The notes under the pieces were generated by a model. It had not been told where the DNA came from. It saw nothing but the letters and a program-made list of their open reading frames with translations, and did no database searches. A stretch of DNA of 64,000 nucleotides from Pseudomonas sp. TMP9. Its GTDB lineage: Bacteria > Pseudomonadota > Gammaproteobacteria > Pseudomonadales > Pseudomonadaceae. The position numbers and the translations under genes are program-made. Every line of letters starts with the position of its first letter. Position 1 is the first letter of the stretch. Where the stretch lies: NCBI RefSeq assembly GCF_037943105.1, contig NZ_CP149803.1, positions 372,001-436,000 on the forward strand, written 5' to 3'. This document shows, in pieces, positions 17,953-26,857 of this stretch.

Positions 17953-18987
17953 ATGCCTCAGTCAAAGCAAATCAATCGACGTATTGTGCTGGCATCGCGC
18001 CCGCACGGCGCGCCTGTAGATGCCAATTTTCGCATTGAGCACAGCCCAATTCCTCAGCCTGCAGAGGGGCAGGTCTTGTTGCGCACCGTCTACCTCTCAC
18101 TTGACCCTTACATGCGCGGTCGCATGAGTGATGCACCGTCTTATGCGCCGCCGGTGGACATCAGCGGGGTCATGGTGGGGGGCACCGTGTGCCGCGTGGT
18201 GGCCTCGAAAAATCCGGCTTACAAAGTGGATGACTGGGTAATGTCTTTTAATGGCTGGCAGGACTACGCCATCTCCGATGGTAGCGACCTGACTGCGTTA
18301 GGCGATTCGCCAACACAGCCCTCTTATGCCCTCGGCATATTGGGTATGCCGGGCTTCACCGCTTACATGGGCCTGCTCGATATTGGCCGGCCGCAGGTAG
18401 GCGAAACGCTGGTGGTGGCCGCTGCTACCGGGCCCGTCGGCGCAACTGTAGGGCAGATCGGCAAGATCAAGGGCTGCCATGTGGTTGGTGTGGCGGGCGG
18501 GGCGCAAAAGTGCCGGTATGCCGTCGAGGTGCTGGGTTTTGATACCTGCCTCGATCACCATGCAGCGGACTTTTCCGAGCAACTTGCCAAGGCCTGCCCT
18601 GAAGGTATTGATGTCTACTTTGAGAGTGTCGGTGGCAAGGTCTTCGATGCGGTGCTGCCGCTGCTGAATACCAAGGCTCGAGTGCCTGTCTGCGGCATTG
18701 TCGCGCATTACAACGATACCGCCTTACCGAGCGGGCCAGATCGTTTGCCGTCCTTGATGGGTGCCATTCTGCGTAAGCGTATTAATGTGCAAGGTTTCAT
18801 TATTTTTGATGATTACGCGCACCGCTACGACGAGTTCTTTAACGAGATGTCGAGCTGGCTTGCGCAGGGTCGGATCAAGTATCGCGAGGATTTGGTGAGT
18901 GGTTTAGAGGAGGCACCCAAAGCCTTTATCGGGCTGTTGCAAGGCCATAATTTTGGAAAATTAGTTGTACGTGTCAGCGACGATTGA
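17953..18987 (+). CDS. NADP-dependent oxidoreductase, zinc-independent MDR family (CurA/PTGR-like)
   Basis: A 344-residue medium-chain reductase without the zinc-ligand pattern. It has the family segments LDPYMRGRMSD, LGMPGFTAYMGLLDIG, a Rossmann loop AATGPVGATVGQIGKIKG, and YFESVGGKVFDAVLPLL. Relatives reduce alpha,beta-unsaturated aldehydes and ketones with NADPH. Together with the adjacent GST and the NemR-like repressor this forms a reactive-electrophile response unit. The ATG at 17953 follows AGGAG by 7 bases. Confidence 0.88.
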   Translation: MPQSKQINRRIVLASRPHGAPVDANFRIEHSPIPQPAEGQVLLRTVYLSLDPYMRGRMSDAPSYAPPVDISGVMVGGTVCRVVASKNPAYKVDDWVMSFNGWQDYAISDGSDLTALGDSPTQPSYALGILGMPGFTAYMGLLDIGRPQVGETLVVAAATGPVGATVGQIGKIKGCHVVGVAGGAQKCRYAVEVLGFDTCLDHHAADFSEQLAKACPEGIDVYFESVGGKVFDAVLPLLNTKARVPVCGIVAHYNDTALPSGPDRLPSLMGAILRKRINVQGFIIFDDYAHRYDEFFNEMSSWLAQGRIKYREDLVSGLEEAPKAFIGLLQGHNFGKLVVRVSDD

Positions 18988-19017
18988 TTGCTTGTTTCCG
19001 GCATAACACAGGTTATT

Positions 19018-19057
19018 GCCCTGCCATCTCAAGTTCCTGGGTGGTAGGGCTTTTTTA
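19018..19057 (+). terminator. Rho-independent terminator after the oxidoreductase
   Basis: GCCCTGCC pairs (one G-T wobble) with GGTAGGGC around a 17-base loop, followed by TTTTTTATTT. Confidence 0.8.
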
Positions 19058-19155
19058 TTTAAACAATCCAGGTCATCAGGCGCGGCGGATAGCTGCAGAG
19101 CTGTTATGCCTGCCGCGGTAAGCGAGCGCATCAAATAAACGCCGCCCTGTGACGT

Positions 19156-19347
19156 ATGTGGGTGGGTTTTCTGGAGCTCTATCCAGCACTCTTGTTGGTG
19201 CTGAGTGTCTTAGGTCCGCTGATCCAGGGCTTGAGTTTTCCACTTATGGTCTTGGTGGAGGTGGTGGCTTTGCTGCCGTTCACTCCGCTCATCGCCTTCC
19301 CGCTGGTTGGGTGGTTGGTTGCTCGTTTAAGGCAAATTAATCAGTAG
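19156..19347 (+). CDS. Possible small membrane protein or remnant
   Basis: A 63-residue ORF that is almost entirely hydrophobic, with two predicted membrane helices (YPALLLVLSVLGPLIQGL and LVEVVALLPFTPLIAFPL) and a basic end. The layout resembles the C-terminal membrane pair of some antibiotic-biosynthesis-monooxygenase-like proteins, so it may be a truncated relic. No good ribosome site precedes the ATG. It lies between a terminator and the molybdenum cassette. Confidence 0.35.
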   Translation: MWVGFLELYPALLLVLSVLGPLIQGLSFPLMVLVEVVALLPFTPLIAFPLVGWLVARLRQINQ

Positions 19348-19444
19348 TACGTGAGGCTGCTTCAGTGAGCGTCACGTGCCGTAAGAAATGAAAGAAACGA
19401 TAACCAAGGTTGTCGGCATCGACACTTTAAGCAGAGGAAATACC

Positions 19445-19906
19445 ATGCAAGCGTTAATCATCAACGGACAGTCGCAGCAGGTTGACGTTGCAGCGGATAT
19501 GCCCCTGCTGTGGGTCCTACGCGATGTGCTAGGCCTGACCGGGACAAAATATGGTTGTGGCATTGCCCAGTGTGGCGTGTGCACCGTGCACCTCGATGGT
19601 CAGCCGATCCGTTCGTGCGTGACGCCGATTTCCGCTGTGGCGGGTCGGTCGATCACCACCATCGAGGCTATCGGTGAGACGGCTGTGGGCCAAGCTGTGC
19701 AGCAGGCTTGGCTAGCGCACGAGGTGGTGCAATGCGGTTACTGCCAGTCAGGGCAGATCATGGCCGCGACTGCTCTGCTGCAGAGCCACCCCGCGCCCGA
19801 TGACCAAGCGATTGATGCTGCCATGGCGGGCAATCTGTGTCGCTGCGCCACCTACACCCGTATTCGTACGGCCATTCACAGTATTGGCCGTGTAGAGGAG
19901 GCGTGA
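19445..19906 (+). CDS. (2Fe-2S)-binding small subunit of a molybdenum hydroxylase (IorA-like)
   Basis: A 153-residue subunit carrying two [2Fe-2S] clusters: a plant-ferredoxin-type set ([10 protein letters not shown], then C in PIRSCVTP) and the all-helical second set (QCGYCQSG ... [11 protein letters not shown]). It passes electrons from the molybdenum site to a downstream acceptor. Residues match isoquinoline 1-oxidoreductase alpha-type subunits. The ATG at 19445 has AGAGGA upstream; the ORF opens at 19388. Its stop is one base before the large subunit ATG. Confidence 0.93.
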   Translation: MQALIINGQSQQVDVAADMPLLWVLRDVLGLTGTKYGCGIAQCGVCTVHLDGQPIRSCVTPISAVAGRSITTIEAIGETAVGQAVQQAWLAHEVVQCGYCQSGQIMAATALLQSHPAPDDQAIDAAMAGNLCRCATYTRIRTAIHSIGRVEEA

Positions 19907-19907
19907 G

Positions 19908-22100
19908 ATGAAAAAACCTAACGAAGTGACTGTTGACATGTCCCGTCGCCGCCTCTTGCAGGGCAGCGGCATCGCCCTCGGCGGCCTGGTATTGAGTACC
20001 TGGCTACCGCCGCTGGTGTCCAAAAGTGCCGCCGCCGAGGCAGCCGCCGCAGGTCGGCTGGGCGACCGCTCTGCTGAGGGTTTCGGTGCCTTTGTCCGCG
20101 TTGGCCCCGATGGCGTGGTCACGGTGATCTCACCGAAGATTGAAATGGGTCAGGGCGCGCAAACCGGTATTGCCATGATGGTGGCAGAGGAGCTGGAGGT
20201 TGCTCTGGATCAGGTGATGATCCAGGAAGCGCCACCGAACTCGGCGCTGTATACCGACACCCTGCTGCAGTTTCAGGCCACCGGTGGCTCGACCTCTACC
20301 CGTTATACCTGGGAGCCGCTGCGCCGTGCTGGTGCCACGGCGCGCATCCTGTTAATTCAGGCGGCTGCTCTGCAATGGCGCGTCGCGCCGAGCCTGTGCC
20401 ACGCGCAGAACGGCCAAGTATTTGGCCCCAATGGCCTGCAGGCTAACTACGGCGAACTGGTCGAGGCTGCTGCGACGCTGCCACTGCCCAGCGACGTTGT
20501 GCTGAAAACCCCCGAGCAGTTCAAGCTGCTGGGTACCCCCGCGCAGCGTTTGGATACGCCCGCGAAGGTTAACGGCAAGGCACGCTTTACCATCGACCTG
20601 CAAATCCCTGACATGCTGGTGGCCTCCAGCATCACCTGTCCGGTGTATGGCGGGCGGCTGCTCAAGGTTGATGACACAGCGGCGCGACGAGTGCCTGGCG
20701 TGCGCGACATCGTGCGCCTGGACAATGCTGTGGCCGTCACCGCGAGTAACTTCTGGGCCTGTCAGCAGGCCATCAAGGCGCTGAAAATCGACTGGGACCT
20801 CGGCCCACATGCCGCGATTGGTTCAGCGCAATTGGACCAGGAGCTGCTCGCCGCCAGTAGCCGTGATGGCGTGGTCGCCAAGCGCACCGGCGACATTGAA
20901 CAAGCCAAGCAGCAATCGGCCAGCCAGTTCGAGGCGGTTTACGAGCAGGCGCTGTTGTCACATTCGCCGCTTGAGCCCATGAGCTGTGTGGCCCATGTGC
21001 GTAAAGATGCCTGCGAACTGTGGGTCGGCACCCAAGTGCCGGTGTTCGCTCAGCAGACGGCAGCTCAAGTCACCGGGCTGCCAGTGGAAAAAATCCAGGT
21101 GCACAACCAGCTTATCGGCGGTGCATTTGGCCGGCGTCTGGAGTTCGACTTCATCACCCAGGCGGTGGCCATCGCGCGGCAGGTTGATTACCCGATCAAG
21201 CTGATCTGGAGCCGTGAAGAGGACATGACCCACGACCTCTACCGGCCGCTGTACGCCGACCGTATGCAGGCCGCCCTCGACGTGCAGGGGCGCCCGCTGG
21301 GCTGGGAACACCGCATCGCTGGCGCCTCGATTCTCGCCCGCTATGCCGGCAGCTTGCCGGCCAACGGTGTGGATGCCGATGCCGTCGAAGTAGCCGTGGA
21401 CCCTATCTACAGCCTGGCGCATTTGCAGGTTCGTTATATCCGCCAGGAGCCGAGCGTGGTGCCCGTTTCCTGGTGGCGAGGCGTGGGCCCGCTGCGTGGG
21501 ACCTATGCCCTGGAGTGTTTTATTGATGAGCTGGCGCATAACGCCAAGGCTGACCCGGTGGCTTACCGATTGGAGCTGATGGCGGAGCAACCAAGAGCCC
21601 AGGCGGTGCTGCGTTTGCTGGCCGAGAAAACAGACTGGAATAAGCCGTTACCCGCAGGGCAGGGCCGTGGTGTGGCGGTCAGTGCGGTGTTCGGCAGCTA
21701 TGTGGCGACCTTGGTTGAACTGGAGATGCAGGGCGACTTGGGCTTGAGCATCAAGCGTCTGGTCAGTGTGGTGGATTGCGGTTTTGCGACTAACCCGACC
21801 TCGGTTAAGGCGCAAATCGAGGGCGGCACCTTGTTCGGCCTGTCCGCCTCGTTATTCAACGAAATCCTGATCGAAAACGGCCAGGTGCAGCAGACCAACT
21901 TCCACAACTACCGGCAGCTGCGGATCAGCGAAGCGCCGGCGGTGGAGGTGCACCTGCTGCCGAGTCTGGAGGCGCCGGGTGGCGTCGGCGAGGCGGGCAC
22001 TGCGTTGATCGGCCCGGCCTTGGTCAACGCTCTATTTGCCGCATCGGGTCAGCGTACTCGTCGCTTGCCGCTGAGCCGTTTCGGCTATTACCCGGTTTAA
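19908..22100 (+). CDS. Molybdopterin-binding large subunit of a molybdenum hydroxylase (IorB-like)
   Basis: A 730-residue xanthine-oxidase-family large subunit beginning with a Tat signal (MSRRRLLQGSGIALGGLVLS at residues 12-31 after a short extension), so the folded complex is probably exported to the periplasm with its 2Fe-2S partner. Family segments: EMGQGAQTGIAMMVAEEL, GGAFGRRLEFDFITQA and GVGEAGTALIGPALVNA (catalytic Glu in the GEAG motif). The exact substrate (N-heterocycle, aldehyde or other) cannot be read. The triheme cytochrome c gene 10 bases downstream is the probable electron acceptor. Confidence 0.93.
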   Translation: MKKPNEVTVDMSRRRLLQGSGIALGGLVLSTWLPPLVSKSAAAEAAAAGRLGDRSAEGFGAFVRVGPDGVVTVISPKIEMGQGAQTGIAMMVAEELEVALDQVMIQEAPPNSALYTDTLLQFQATGGSTSTRYTWEPLRRAGATARILLIQAAALQWRVAPSLCHAQNGQVFGPNGLQANYGELVEAAATLPLPSDVVLKTPEQFKLLGTPAQRLDTPAKVNGKARFTIDLQIPDMLVASSITCPVYGGRLLKVDDTAARRVPGVRDIVRLDNAVAVTASNFWACQQAIKALKIDWDLGPHAAIGSAQLDQELLAASSRDGVVAKRTGDIEQAKQQSASQFEAVYEQALLSHSPLEPMSCVAHVRKDACELWVGTQVPVFAQQTAAQVTGLPVEKIQVHNQLIGGAFGRRLEFDFITQAVAIARQVDYPIKLIWSREEDMTHDLYRPLYADRMQAALDVQGRPLGWEHRIAGASILARYAGSLPANGVDADAVEVAVDPIYSLAHLQVRYIRQEPSVVPVSWWRGVGPLRGTYALECFIDELAHNAKADPVAYRLELMAEQPRAQAVLRLLAEKTDWNKPLPAGQGRGVAVSAVFGSYVATLVELEMQGDLGLSIKRLVSVVDCGFATNPTSVKAQIEGGTLFGLSASLFNEILIENGQVQQTNFHNYRQLRISEAPAVEVHLLPSLEAPGGVGEAGTALIGPALVNALFAASGQRTRRLPLSRFGYYPV

Positions 22101-22110
22101 GGAGCACCTG

Positions 22111-23331
22111 ATGAAATTAATAAGCAATCTACTGATGCTCGCCAACGCTGCTCTGCTGGCGCACGCGGCCTATGCGCAAGACGACTCGCTCGCTAAAGGC
22201 GAATACCTGACGCGCGCCTCCAACTGCGTGGCTTGCCACACCGTGCCCGGCGGTGAACCCTTCGCCGGTGGTGTCGAGTTCAAGCTGCCGTTCGGTTCGC
22301 TGTTTTCACCCAACATTACCCCGGATACAAAAACTGGTATCGGCGCCTGGACCGATGACGAGTTCGTCAGCGCGATGCAGACGGGTGTGGGCCGCGATGG
22401 TAAACACTATTACCCGGCGTTTCCCTATACCGCCTACAGCAAGATGTCACGTGATGACATTCTGGCGATCAAGGGTTATCTCGCCAGCCTAGAGCCTGTC
22501 GAACAGGCCCCGCGGGAAAACCACATCAGCTTCCCGTTTAACCAGCGCTGGGGCATGGTTTTCTGGAACCTGCTGTTCCTCGATGACGAGCGGTTCCAGG
22601 CGGACAGCCAGTATTCTGAGGAGTGGAATCGCGGCAAGTACTTGGTAGAAGGGCCGGGCCATTGCGGCGAGTGCCATTCGCCGCGCAACCTGTTTCAAGC
22701 CGTCAGCAGCGACCGCTCGCTGGCCGGTAACGTGCTTCAGGGCTGGAACGCTTACAACATCAGCTCTGATCCTAAGCACGGCATTGGTGCTTGGCCCACG
22801 GACGTGCTTGCGCGCTATTTAAAAGATGGCGCAGCGCCAGGCTTGGGCTTGTCCTCGGGACCCATGGCCGAGGTGGTGGAGAACAGCTTGCGCCATTTGA
22901 CCGATGCTGACCGTCAGGCAATTGCTGTCTTCCTCAAAGATTCAGCACCGCGCAGCGAAGGTGTACCTCGCCCAGAAAAGGCAGGGATGGTGGGGCAGAC
23001 CAACAAGAATGACCTTGGCTATAAGCTGTTTGCCGGGGCATGCGCCAGTTGCCACAGCTGGGACGGTACCGGCAGCCAGAGCCCGACGGCCATGCTGCTG
23101 GGTCTGAAGACGGTTAATGACCCTGCCGCCAGCAACCTGCTGGGCATTCTCTTGAGCGGGCACGGCTCGGCCGATACCCCGGTGGACCGGTATATGCCGT
23201 CGTTCGGCACCATTTACAACGATCAAGAGTTGGCCGCGCTGAGCAGCTTTGTACTGCAACACTTTGGCGAGAGTGGTGCACGGGTATCGGTGCCCGCGGT
23301 CGCCGAGCGGCGGACCGAGTCCCTGCATTGA
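22111..23331 (+). CDS. Triheme cytochrome c, electron acceptor of the molybdenum hydroxylase
   Basis: A 406-residue protein with a signal peptide (MKLISNLLMLANAALLAHAA) and three CxxCH heme sites: CVACH at residues 39-43, CGECH near 188 and CASCH near 310. This is the layout of the AdhB-type cytochrome subunit of membrane alcohol dehydrogenases and of IorAB-type oxidoreductases, which passes electrons to quinone or terminal oxidases. No C-terminal anchor helix is obvious. Ten bases follow the large-subunit stop, and GGAG precedes the ATG. Confidence 0.92.
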   Translation: MKLISNLLMLANAALLAHAAYAQDDSLAKGEYLTRASNCVACHTVPGGEPFAGGVEFKLPFGSLFSPNITPDTKTGIGAWTDDEFVSAMQTGVGRDGKHYYPAFPYTAYSKMSRDDILAIKGYLASLEPVEQAPRENHISFPFNQRWGMVFWNLLFLDDERFQADSQYSEEWNRGKYLVEGPGHCGECHSPRNLFQAVSSDRSLAGNVLQGWNAYNISSDPKHGIGAWPTDVLARYLKDGAAPGLGLSSGPMAEVVENSLRHLTDADRQAIAVFLKDSAPRSEGVPRPEKAGMVGQTNKNDLGYKLFAGACASCHSWDGTGSQSPTAMLLGLKTVNDPAASNLLGILLSGHGSADTPVDRYMPSFGTIYNDQELAALSSFVLQHFGESGARVSVPAVAERRTESLH

Positions 23332-23344
23332 TCGGAGGTAACGC

Positions 23345-24556
23345 ATGTCGGGTCTGAATGCACTGCTGGATGCGCTTCTGACCGAGCGTGATGCTGGCCG
23401 CGAGGCGGTGCTTGCGACGGTGGTAAAGGTCGAAGGCTCGGCGTATCGACGGCCGGGTGCACGCATGTTGGTGTCGCGTTTCGGTAGGCCTGAGGGCACC
23501 ATCAGTGGTGGTTGCTTGGAGGCGGAAGTGGCAAAAAAAGCCTGGTGGCTGACCGAATCGGGGCCGGCGCTGCGCAGCTACAGCACCGCCGAGGCGGATG
23601 AGGCCAGCGAAGAAGCGCTGAGCTTCGGCTTGGGCTGCAACGGCAAGGTTCACGTGCTGTTCGAGCGTCTACCGGCCAGCGGCTCCTGCGCGTTAGTCGA
23701 TGCTTTACTCCGCGTTCGCGACACCCAACAACCAGCGGCCATCGCCACGGTGATTGCCAGCCCGACGGGTGCTTCACCACGCCTAGGCGCGCGCCTGTTC
23801 TTGGTGCCTGGGCAGCATGCTAGGGGCGAGCTGCTGCGCTCGGGGCTGGCTGAACATATCCGTGCAGACCTGCAACAAACCTTGCTGCGCGGTAAGTCAT
23901 CCCGCTGTCTCTATCCGAATGGCTCAGACCCGGTGGAGGTGCTTCTCGAGTACTTGCCGCCCGTGCGGCGTCTGGTGGTGTTTGGTGCGGGCCATGATGC
24001 CCAGCCGCTGGTGCGCATGGCCAAGCTGTTGGGCTGGCATGTAACGGTGATAGACGGGCGAGCGCACTTCGCCCGCGCCGAGCGTTTTGCCGACGCTGAC
24101 CAGGTGCTGGTTGGCGATGTCGAGCAGCCTTTCGCCTTCCGCGATCAAGTGCGCGGGGCTGCAGTAGCGGTGATGACCCACAGCCTGGTGCAAGACGCGC
24201 ATTGGCTTCAGGGCGTGCTGCGCAGTGAGCCCTGCTATGTCGGCCAGTTAGGTCCGCGCGAGCGCACCGAACGCCTGTTAGCCGGCATCCATGAGCAGTT
24301 AGCTAAACCGCAAGACGAGCTGCCGGGGCTGGAATATTTGCACTATCCGATTGGTTTGGACTTGGGCGGCGACACCCCGGAAAGCGTGGCCATGGCCATG
24401 CTCGCGGAAATTCAGGCGGTGCTCAATGGCCGCAGTGGCGGCAGTCTGCGCTTCAGGTCTGCGAGCATCCATGACAGCGACCCTGTGGTGATGGCTGGCC
24501 TTGATGAAACGGATATTGCTGCAAAGGGTTGTCGGCATTTCGCCGGGCAGCGTTGA
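23345..24556 (+). CDS. XdhC family molybdenum cofactor maturation protein
   Basis: A 403-residue XdhC/CoxI-type protein, which binds molybdenum cofactor and helps its sulfuration and insertion into xanthine-oxidase-family enzymes. N-terminal domain: ATVVKVEGSAYRRPGARMLV and GTISGGCLEAEV. C-terminal Rossmann domain: RRLVVFGAGHDAQPLVRMA, VAVMTHSLVQDAHWL, YVGQLGPRERTERLL and PIGLDLGGDTPESVAMAMLAEI. It follows the cytochrome gene by 13 bases, with CGGAGG before the ATG, so it belongs to the same operon. Confidence 0.92.
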   Translation: MSGLNALLDALLTERDAGREAVLATVVKVEGSAYRRPGARMLVSRFGRPEGTISGGCLEAEVAKKAWWLTESGPALRSYSTAEADEASEEALSFGLGCNGKVHVLFERLPASGSCALVDALLRVRDTQQPAAIATVIASPTGASPRLGARLFLVPGQHARGELLRSGLAEHIRADLQQTLLRGKSSRCLYPNGSDPVEVLLEYLPPVRRLVVFGAGHDAQPLVRMAKLLGWHVTVIDGRAHFARAERFADADQVLVGDVEQPFAFRDQVRGAAVAVMTHSLVQDAHWLQGVLRSEPCYVGQLGPRERTERLLAGIHEQLAKPQDELPGLEYLHYPIGLDLGGDTPESVAMAMLAEIQAVLNGRSGGSLRFRSASIHDSDPVVMAGLDETDIAAKGCRHFAGQR

Positions 24557-24584
24557 CGATTTATCAATCTAGGAACCCATCAGC

Positions 24585-24923
24585 ATGAGTGAATCTATAA
24601 GCGTTGTAGCAGTACTGACAGCCAAGGACGGTAAAGCGTTGGAGGTTGAGCGGGTCCTGCGCGCCTGCGTGCAGCCATCGCGCGCCGAAGACGGCTGCCT
24701 GTCCTACGTCCTCACTCGGTGTATTGAACAAGCCGGTCGTTTTATCTTCGTCGAGCGCTGGGCCAGTCACGAGGCGATAGCGCGCCATCGGCAGATGCCA
24801 CATTACACGGCCATGGCCAATTTATTGGGCGACCTGTTGAGCGAGCGTCAGGTTTATGTGCTCGAAACGCTGGCGGACGACATCGAGCCCTCCATCGGTT
24901 CCCACGCCGGCGTTGTCGGGTGA
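24585..24923 (+). CDS. Antibiotic biosynthesis monooxygenase (ABM) family protein
   Basis: A 112-residue ferredoxin-like alpha/beta protein of the ABM/YgiN group: ISVVAVLTAKDGKALEVERVL, then EDGCLSYVLTR, FIFVERWASHEAIARH and MPHYTAM. Members are small cofactor-free oxygenases acting on quinols, or have no known substrate. Its place between XdhC and MoaA suggests a role with the same substrate. The stop overlaps the moaA GTG start by 4 bases. Confidence 0.8.
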   Translation: MSESISVVAVLTAKDGKALEVERVLRACVQPSRAEDGCLSYVLTRCIEQAGRFIFVERWASHEAIARHRQMPHYTAMANLLGDLLSERQVYVLETLADDIEPSIGSHAGVVG

Positions 24924-25888
24924 TTGTTGATCGACAGGGTCGACGTTTTCGCAAACTGCGCCTGAGCCTCACCGCGGCCTGCAATTACGCCTGCACCTAC
25001 TGTGTGGCCGATGGCCGTCGCTTGGTGGCCGCGCGCGATGAGCTGACGGCCACGGCGATGCTGCGTGCAGTCGAGTTGCTCAGGGATGTTGCCGGTGTTG
25101 AGGCGTTGCGCATTACCGGCGGCGAACCGCTGCTGAGCGATAGGTTGGAGCCCTTTCTTCGAGGGTTAGGCACGCTGGCATTTCAGGACATTAGCCTGAC
25201 CACTAATGGCCAGTTGTTGGCGGGCAAGTTGCCGATATTACGCAGCGCGGGCATCCAGCGGCTCAATGTTTCCTTGGACACGCTTGACCCGAATGCCTTC
25301 CGCAAGATTGCCAAGGGCGGCGACCTGCAGACGGTGCTCAGCGGCATCGAGCAGGCGCGCCGAGCCGGCATGAGCATCAAGATCAACATGGTGCCGATGC
25401 GAGGCAGCAACCTCGATCAAGTTATGCCCATGCTGGCGTTCTGTGTGCAGCAGGGCTACGAGCTGCGCTTTATCGAACTTATGCGGATGGGGCATTTAGC
25501 CCAGCATGCAGAGGTTTTCCGCGCACAGTTTGTCGGCCAGCGTGAGTTGCTGGAACTCATCGGTGAGCGTTATGAATTCAGCCAGGCCGAAGCGCCAGTA
25601 GACTCCACCGCGCTTCGCTATGACATTAGCGAGGGGGGCGCGTTCGGCATTATTGCCAATGAAAGCGTGCCATTTTGCCGTAGCTGCAGCCGCCTACGTT
25701 TGTCCTCCACGGGCTGGTTATATGGATGCCTGTCCTCGAATCGCGGGCATTTTATGGGCGACCTGTTGGCGCTGCCGAGTGATCAGGCGCACCCGCAGCT
25801 GGCAGGTTTGCTCAGCCGTGCGCTGGGGGATAAACAGGACGCTACGTTTACCGGCAGTGCCCTGATTATGAAATCGCTCGGGGGCTGA
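24920..25888 (+). CDS. moaA: GTP 3',8-cyclase MoaA (operon-linked copy)
   Basis: A 322-residue radical-SAM enzyme for the first step of molybdopterin synthesis. The N-terminal cluster site is CNYACTYC, followed by RITGGEPLL. The C-terminal cluster site is FCRSCSRLRLSSTGWLYGCL (CxxC then C), and the protein ends with the conserved Gly-Gly. The start is GTG (24920-24922), overlapping the previous stop. A housekeeping moaA presumably exists elsewhere; this one sits with the molybdenum enzyme and may raise cofactor supply when the operon is on. Its end overlaps the convergent mocA-like gene by 23 bases. Confidence 0.92.
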   Translation: MIVDRQGRRFRKLRLSLTAACNYACTYCVADGRRLVAARDELTATAMLRAVELLRDVAGVEALRITGGEPLLSDRLEPFLRGLGTLAFQDISLTTNGQLLAGKLPILRSAGIQRLNVSLDTLDPNAFRKIAKGGDLQTVLSGIEQARRAGMSIKINMVPMRGSNLDQVMPMLAFCVQQGYELRFIELMRMGHLAQHAEVFRAQFVGQRELLELIGERYEFSQAEAPVDSTALRYDISEGGAFGIIANESVPFCRSCSRLRLSSTGWLYGCLSSNRGHFMGDLLALPSDQAHPQLAGLLSRALGDKQDATFTGSALIMKSLGG

Positions 25889-26465
25889 GGTCAGTGGGCG
25901 TGTCGACGTCCTGCAGAATGCCGCTATCAGCAAGCTTCACCTCAATCACCTGCTGCGCATGGGTGGCGATTAAACCCTTGGCCCCATTGTCCCCTTGCAG
26001 TTGCATCAATTCCGGCCAAAAACGGCGGCCGAACAACACAGGGTGTCCGCGCTGGCCATTGCAGCAAGCGACGACGATATGTTCAACGTGGGCCTGCGAC
26101 TGCAGTTGCCGCAGGGTGGCGAGAGAAATCCACGGCATGTCCCCAAGCAGCACTGCCACCGCCGTGGCCTGAGTGTTTGCCAGGCTTTGGATGCCTGCAG
26201 CCAGGCTTGAGCCCATGCCCTGTTTGGCCTGTGCTGTACGAACCACCTGAATGCCCGGCGGAATAGCCAAGGCCTGCGCATCGTCCTCAACCTTCAACAC
26301 GACCCGAACATCACTGAAGGCTTCCTGCGCCCGCAACAATGTTGCTGCCAGCAGCTTGCTACCGTTGGCCAGCTTAGCCACGCGTTTATCGCTGCCAAAG
26401 CGTTGTCCGAAGCCGGCGGCAAGGACTAAGCCGATACAGCCCGGCCTGCTGTGCAGTTCTGTCAT
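25866..26465 (-). CDS. Molybdenum cofactor cytidylyltransferase-like (MocA/MobA family)
   Basis: A 199-residue NTP-transferase with the nucleotide-binding loop LVLAAGFGQRFGSDKR, LLGDMPWIS (metal-binding Asp) and GQRGHPVLFGRRFWPEL. MocA makes the cytosine-dinucleotide cofactor used by xanthine-oxidase-family enzymes, which fits the neighbouring IorAB-like subunits. The ATG at 26463-26465 has AAGGA upstream, and the ORF runs on without coding character. It is transcribed toward moaA, tail to tail. Confidence 0.87.
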   Translation of the reverse strand: MTELHSRPGCIGLVLAAGFGQRFGSDKRVAKLANGSKLLAATLLRAQEAFSDVRVVLKVEDDAQALAIPPGIQVVRTAQAKQGMGSSLAAGIQSLANTQATAVAVLLGDMPWISLATLRQLQSQAHVEHIVVACCNGQRGHPVLFGRRFWPELMQLQGDNGAKGLIATHAQQVIEVKLADSGILQDVDTPTDLSPRAIS

Positions 26466-26611
26466 GGTAAGCGGTCCTTGATGGTCTGTCGGGTTATCTA
26501 TCCTCGCCGTGCTTGAGTGTGGGCCTGTAGACAAGTATCGGGCAACGAGCAGATGTGTCACCACGTAGAGAGCGCTGCCAAATACGATGACCAAAAAATA
26601 ACTTCCGACAC

Positions 26612-26643
26612 GGAAAAGAAAAAGACCAGCTCGATGGCTGGCC
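26612..26643 (-). terminator. Displaced terminator of the CAU tRNA
   Basis: Read on the minus strand, CCAGC pairs with GCTGG and is followed by TCTTTTTCTTTT. It stands directly after the displaced tRNA 3' end, as expected for the original terminator before island insertion. Confidence 0.65.
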
Positions 26644-26660
26644 TAAGTCGTTGTTTCATA

Positions 26661-26706
26661 TGGTGGGCCCACACGGACTCGAACCGTGGACCAAAGGATT
26701 ATGAGT
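26661..26706 (-). repeat. attL: Left attachment site: 46-base copy of the tRNA 3' end
   Basis: These 46 bases are identical to 48556-48601, the 3' part of the intact CAU tRNA gene (from CCA to just past the anticodon). The sequences diverge right after each copy. A tRNA 3'-end direct repeat at both ends of a segment with an integrase is the standard mark of site-specific integration. Confidence 0.93.
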
Positions 26707-26826
26707 TGCCTAGCAACGCTGTAAGCCCAGTGAAATCGTGCGTAGCTTAGCGCAGGTACAGTTAGCTGAAAGTAGCGTCGTAGAGCGGGTTAAGCGTAAT
26801 TGAGCGAAATCTGTAAAAGCTGGGCA

Positions 26827-26857
26827 CTGTACCGCCAGTGTACTGTTTTTTGTACTG
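26827..26857. promoter_or_regulatory. Left GTAC-rich site, possible integrase arm site
   Basis: This stretch (CTGTACCGCCAGTGTACTG, six bases, then TGTACTG) repeats in the same orientation near the other island end at 48454-48482, where it reads CTGTACCGGCACTGTACTG then TGTACC. Position just inside both ends suggests arm-type binding sites for the integrase or an excisionase. Confidence 0.5.

Noticed and set aside
26661..26706. Second tRNA gene at the left island end
   Set aside because: Only the 3' part is present; sequence diverges right after the anticodon, so it is an attachment-site copy.
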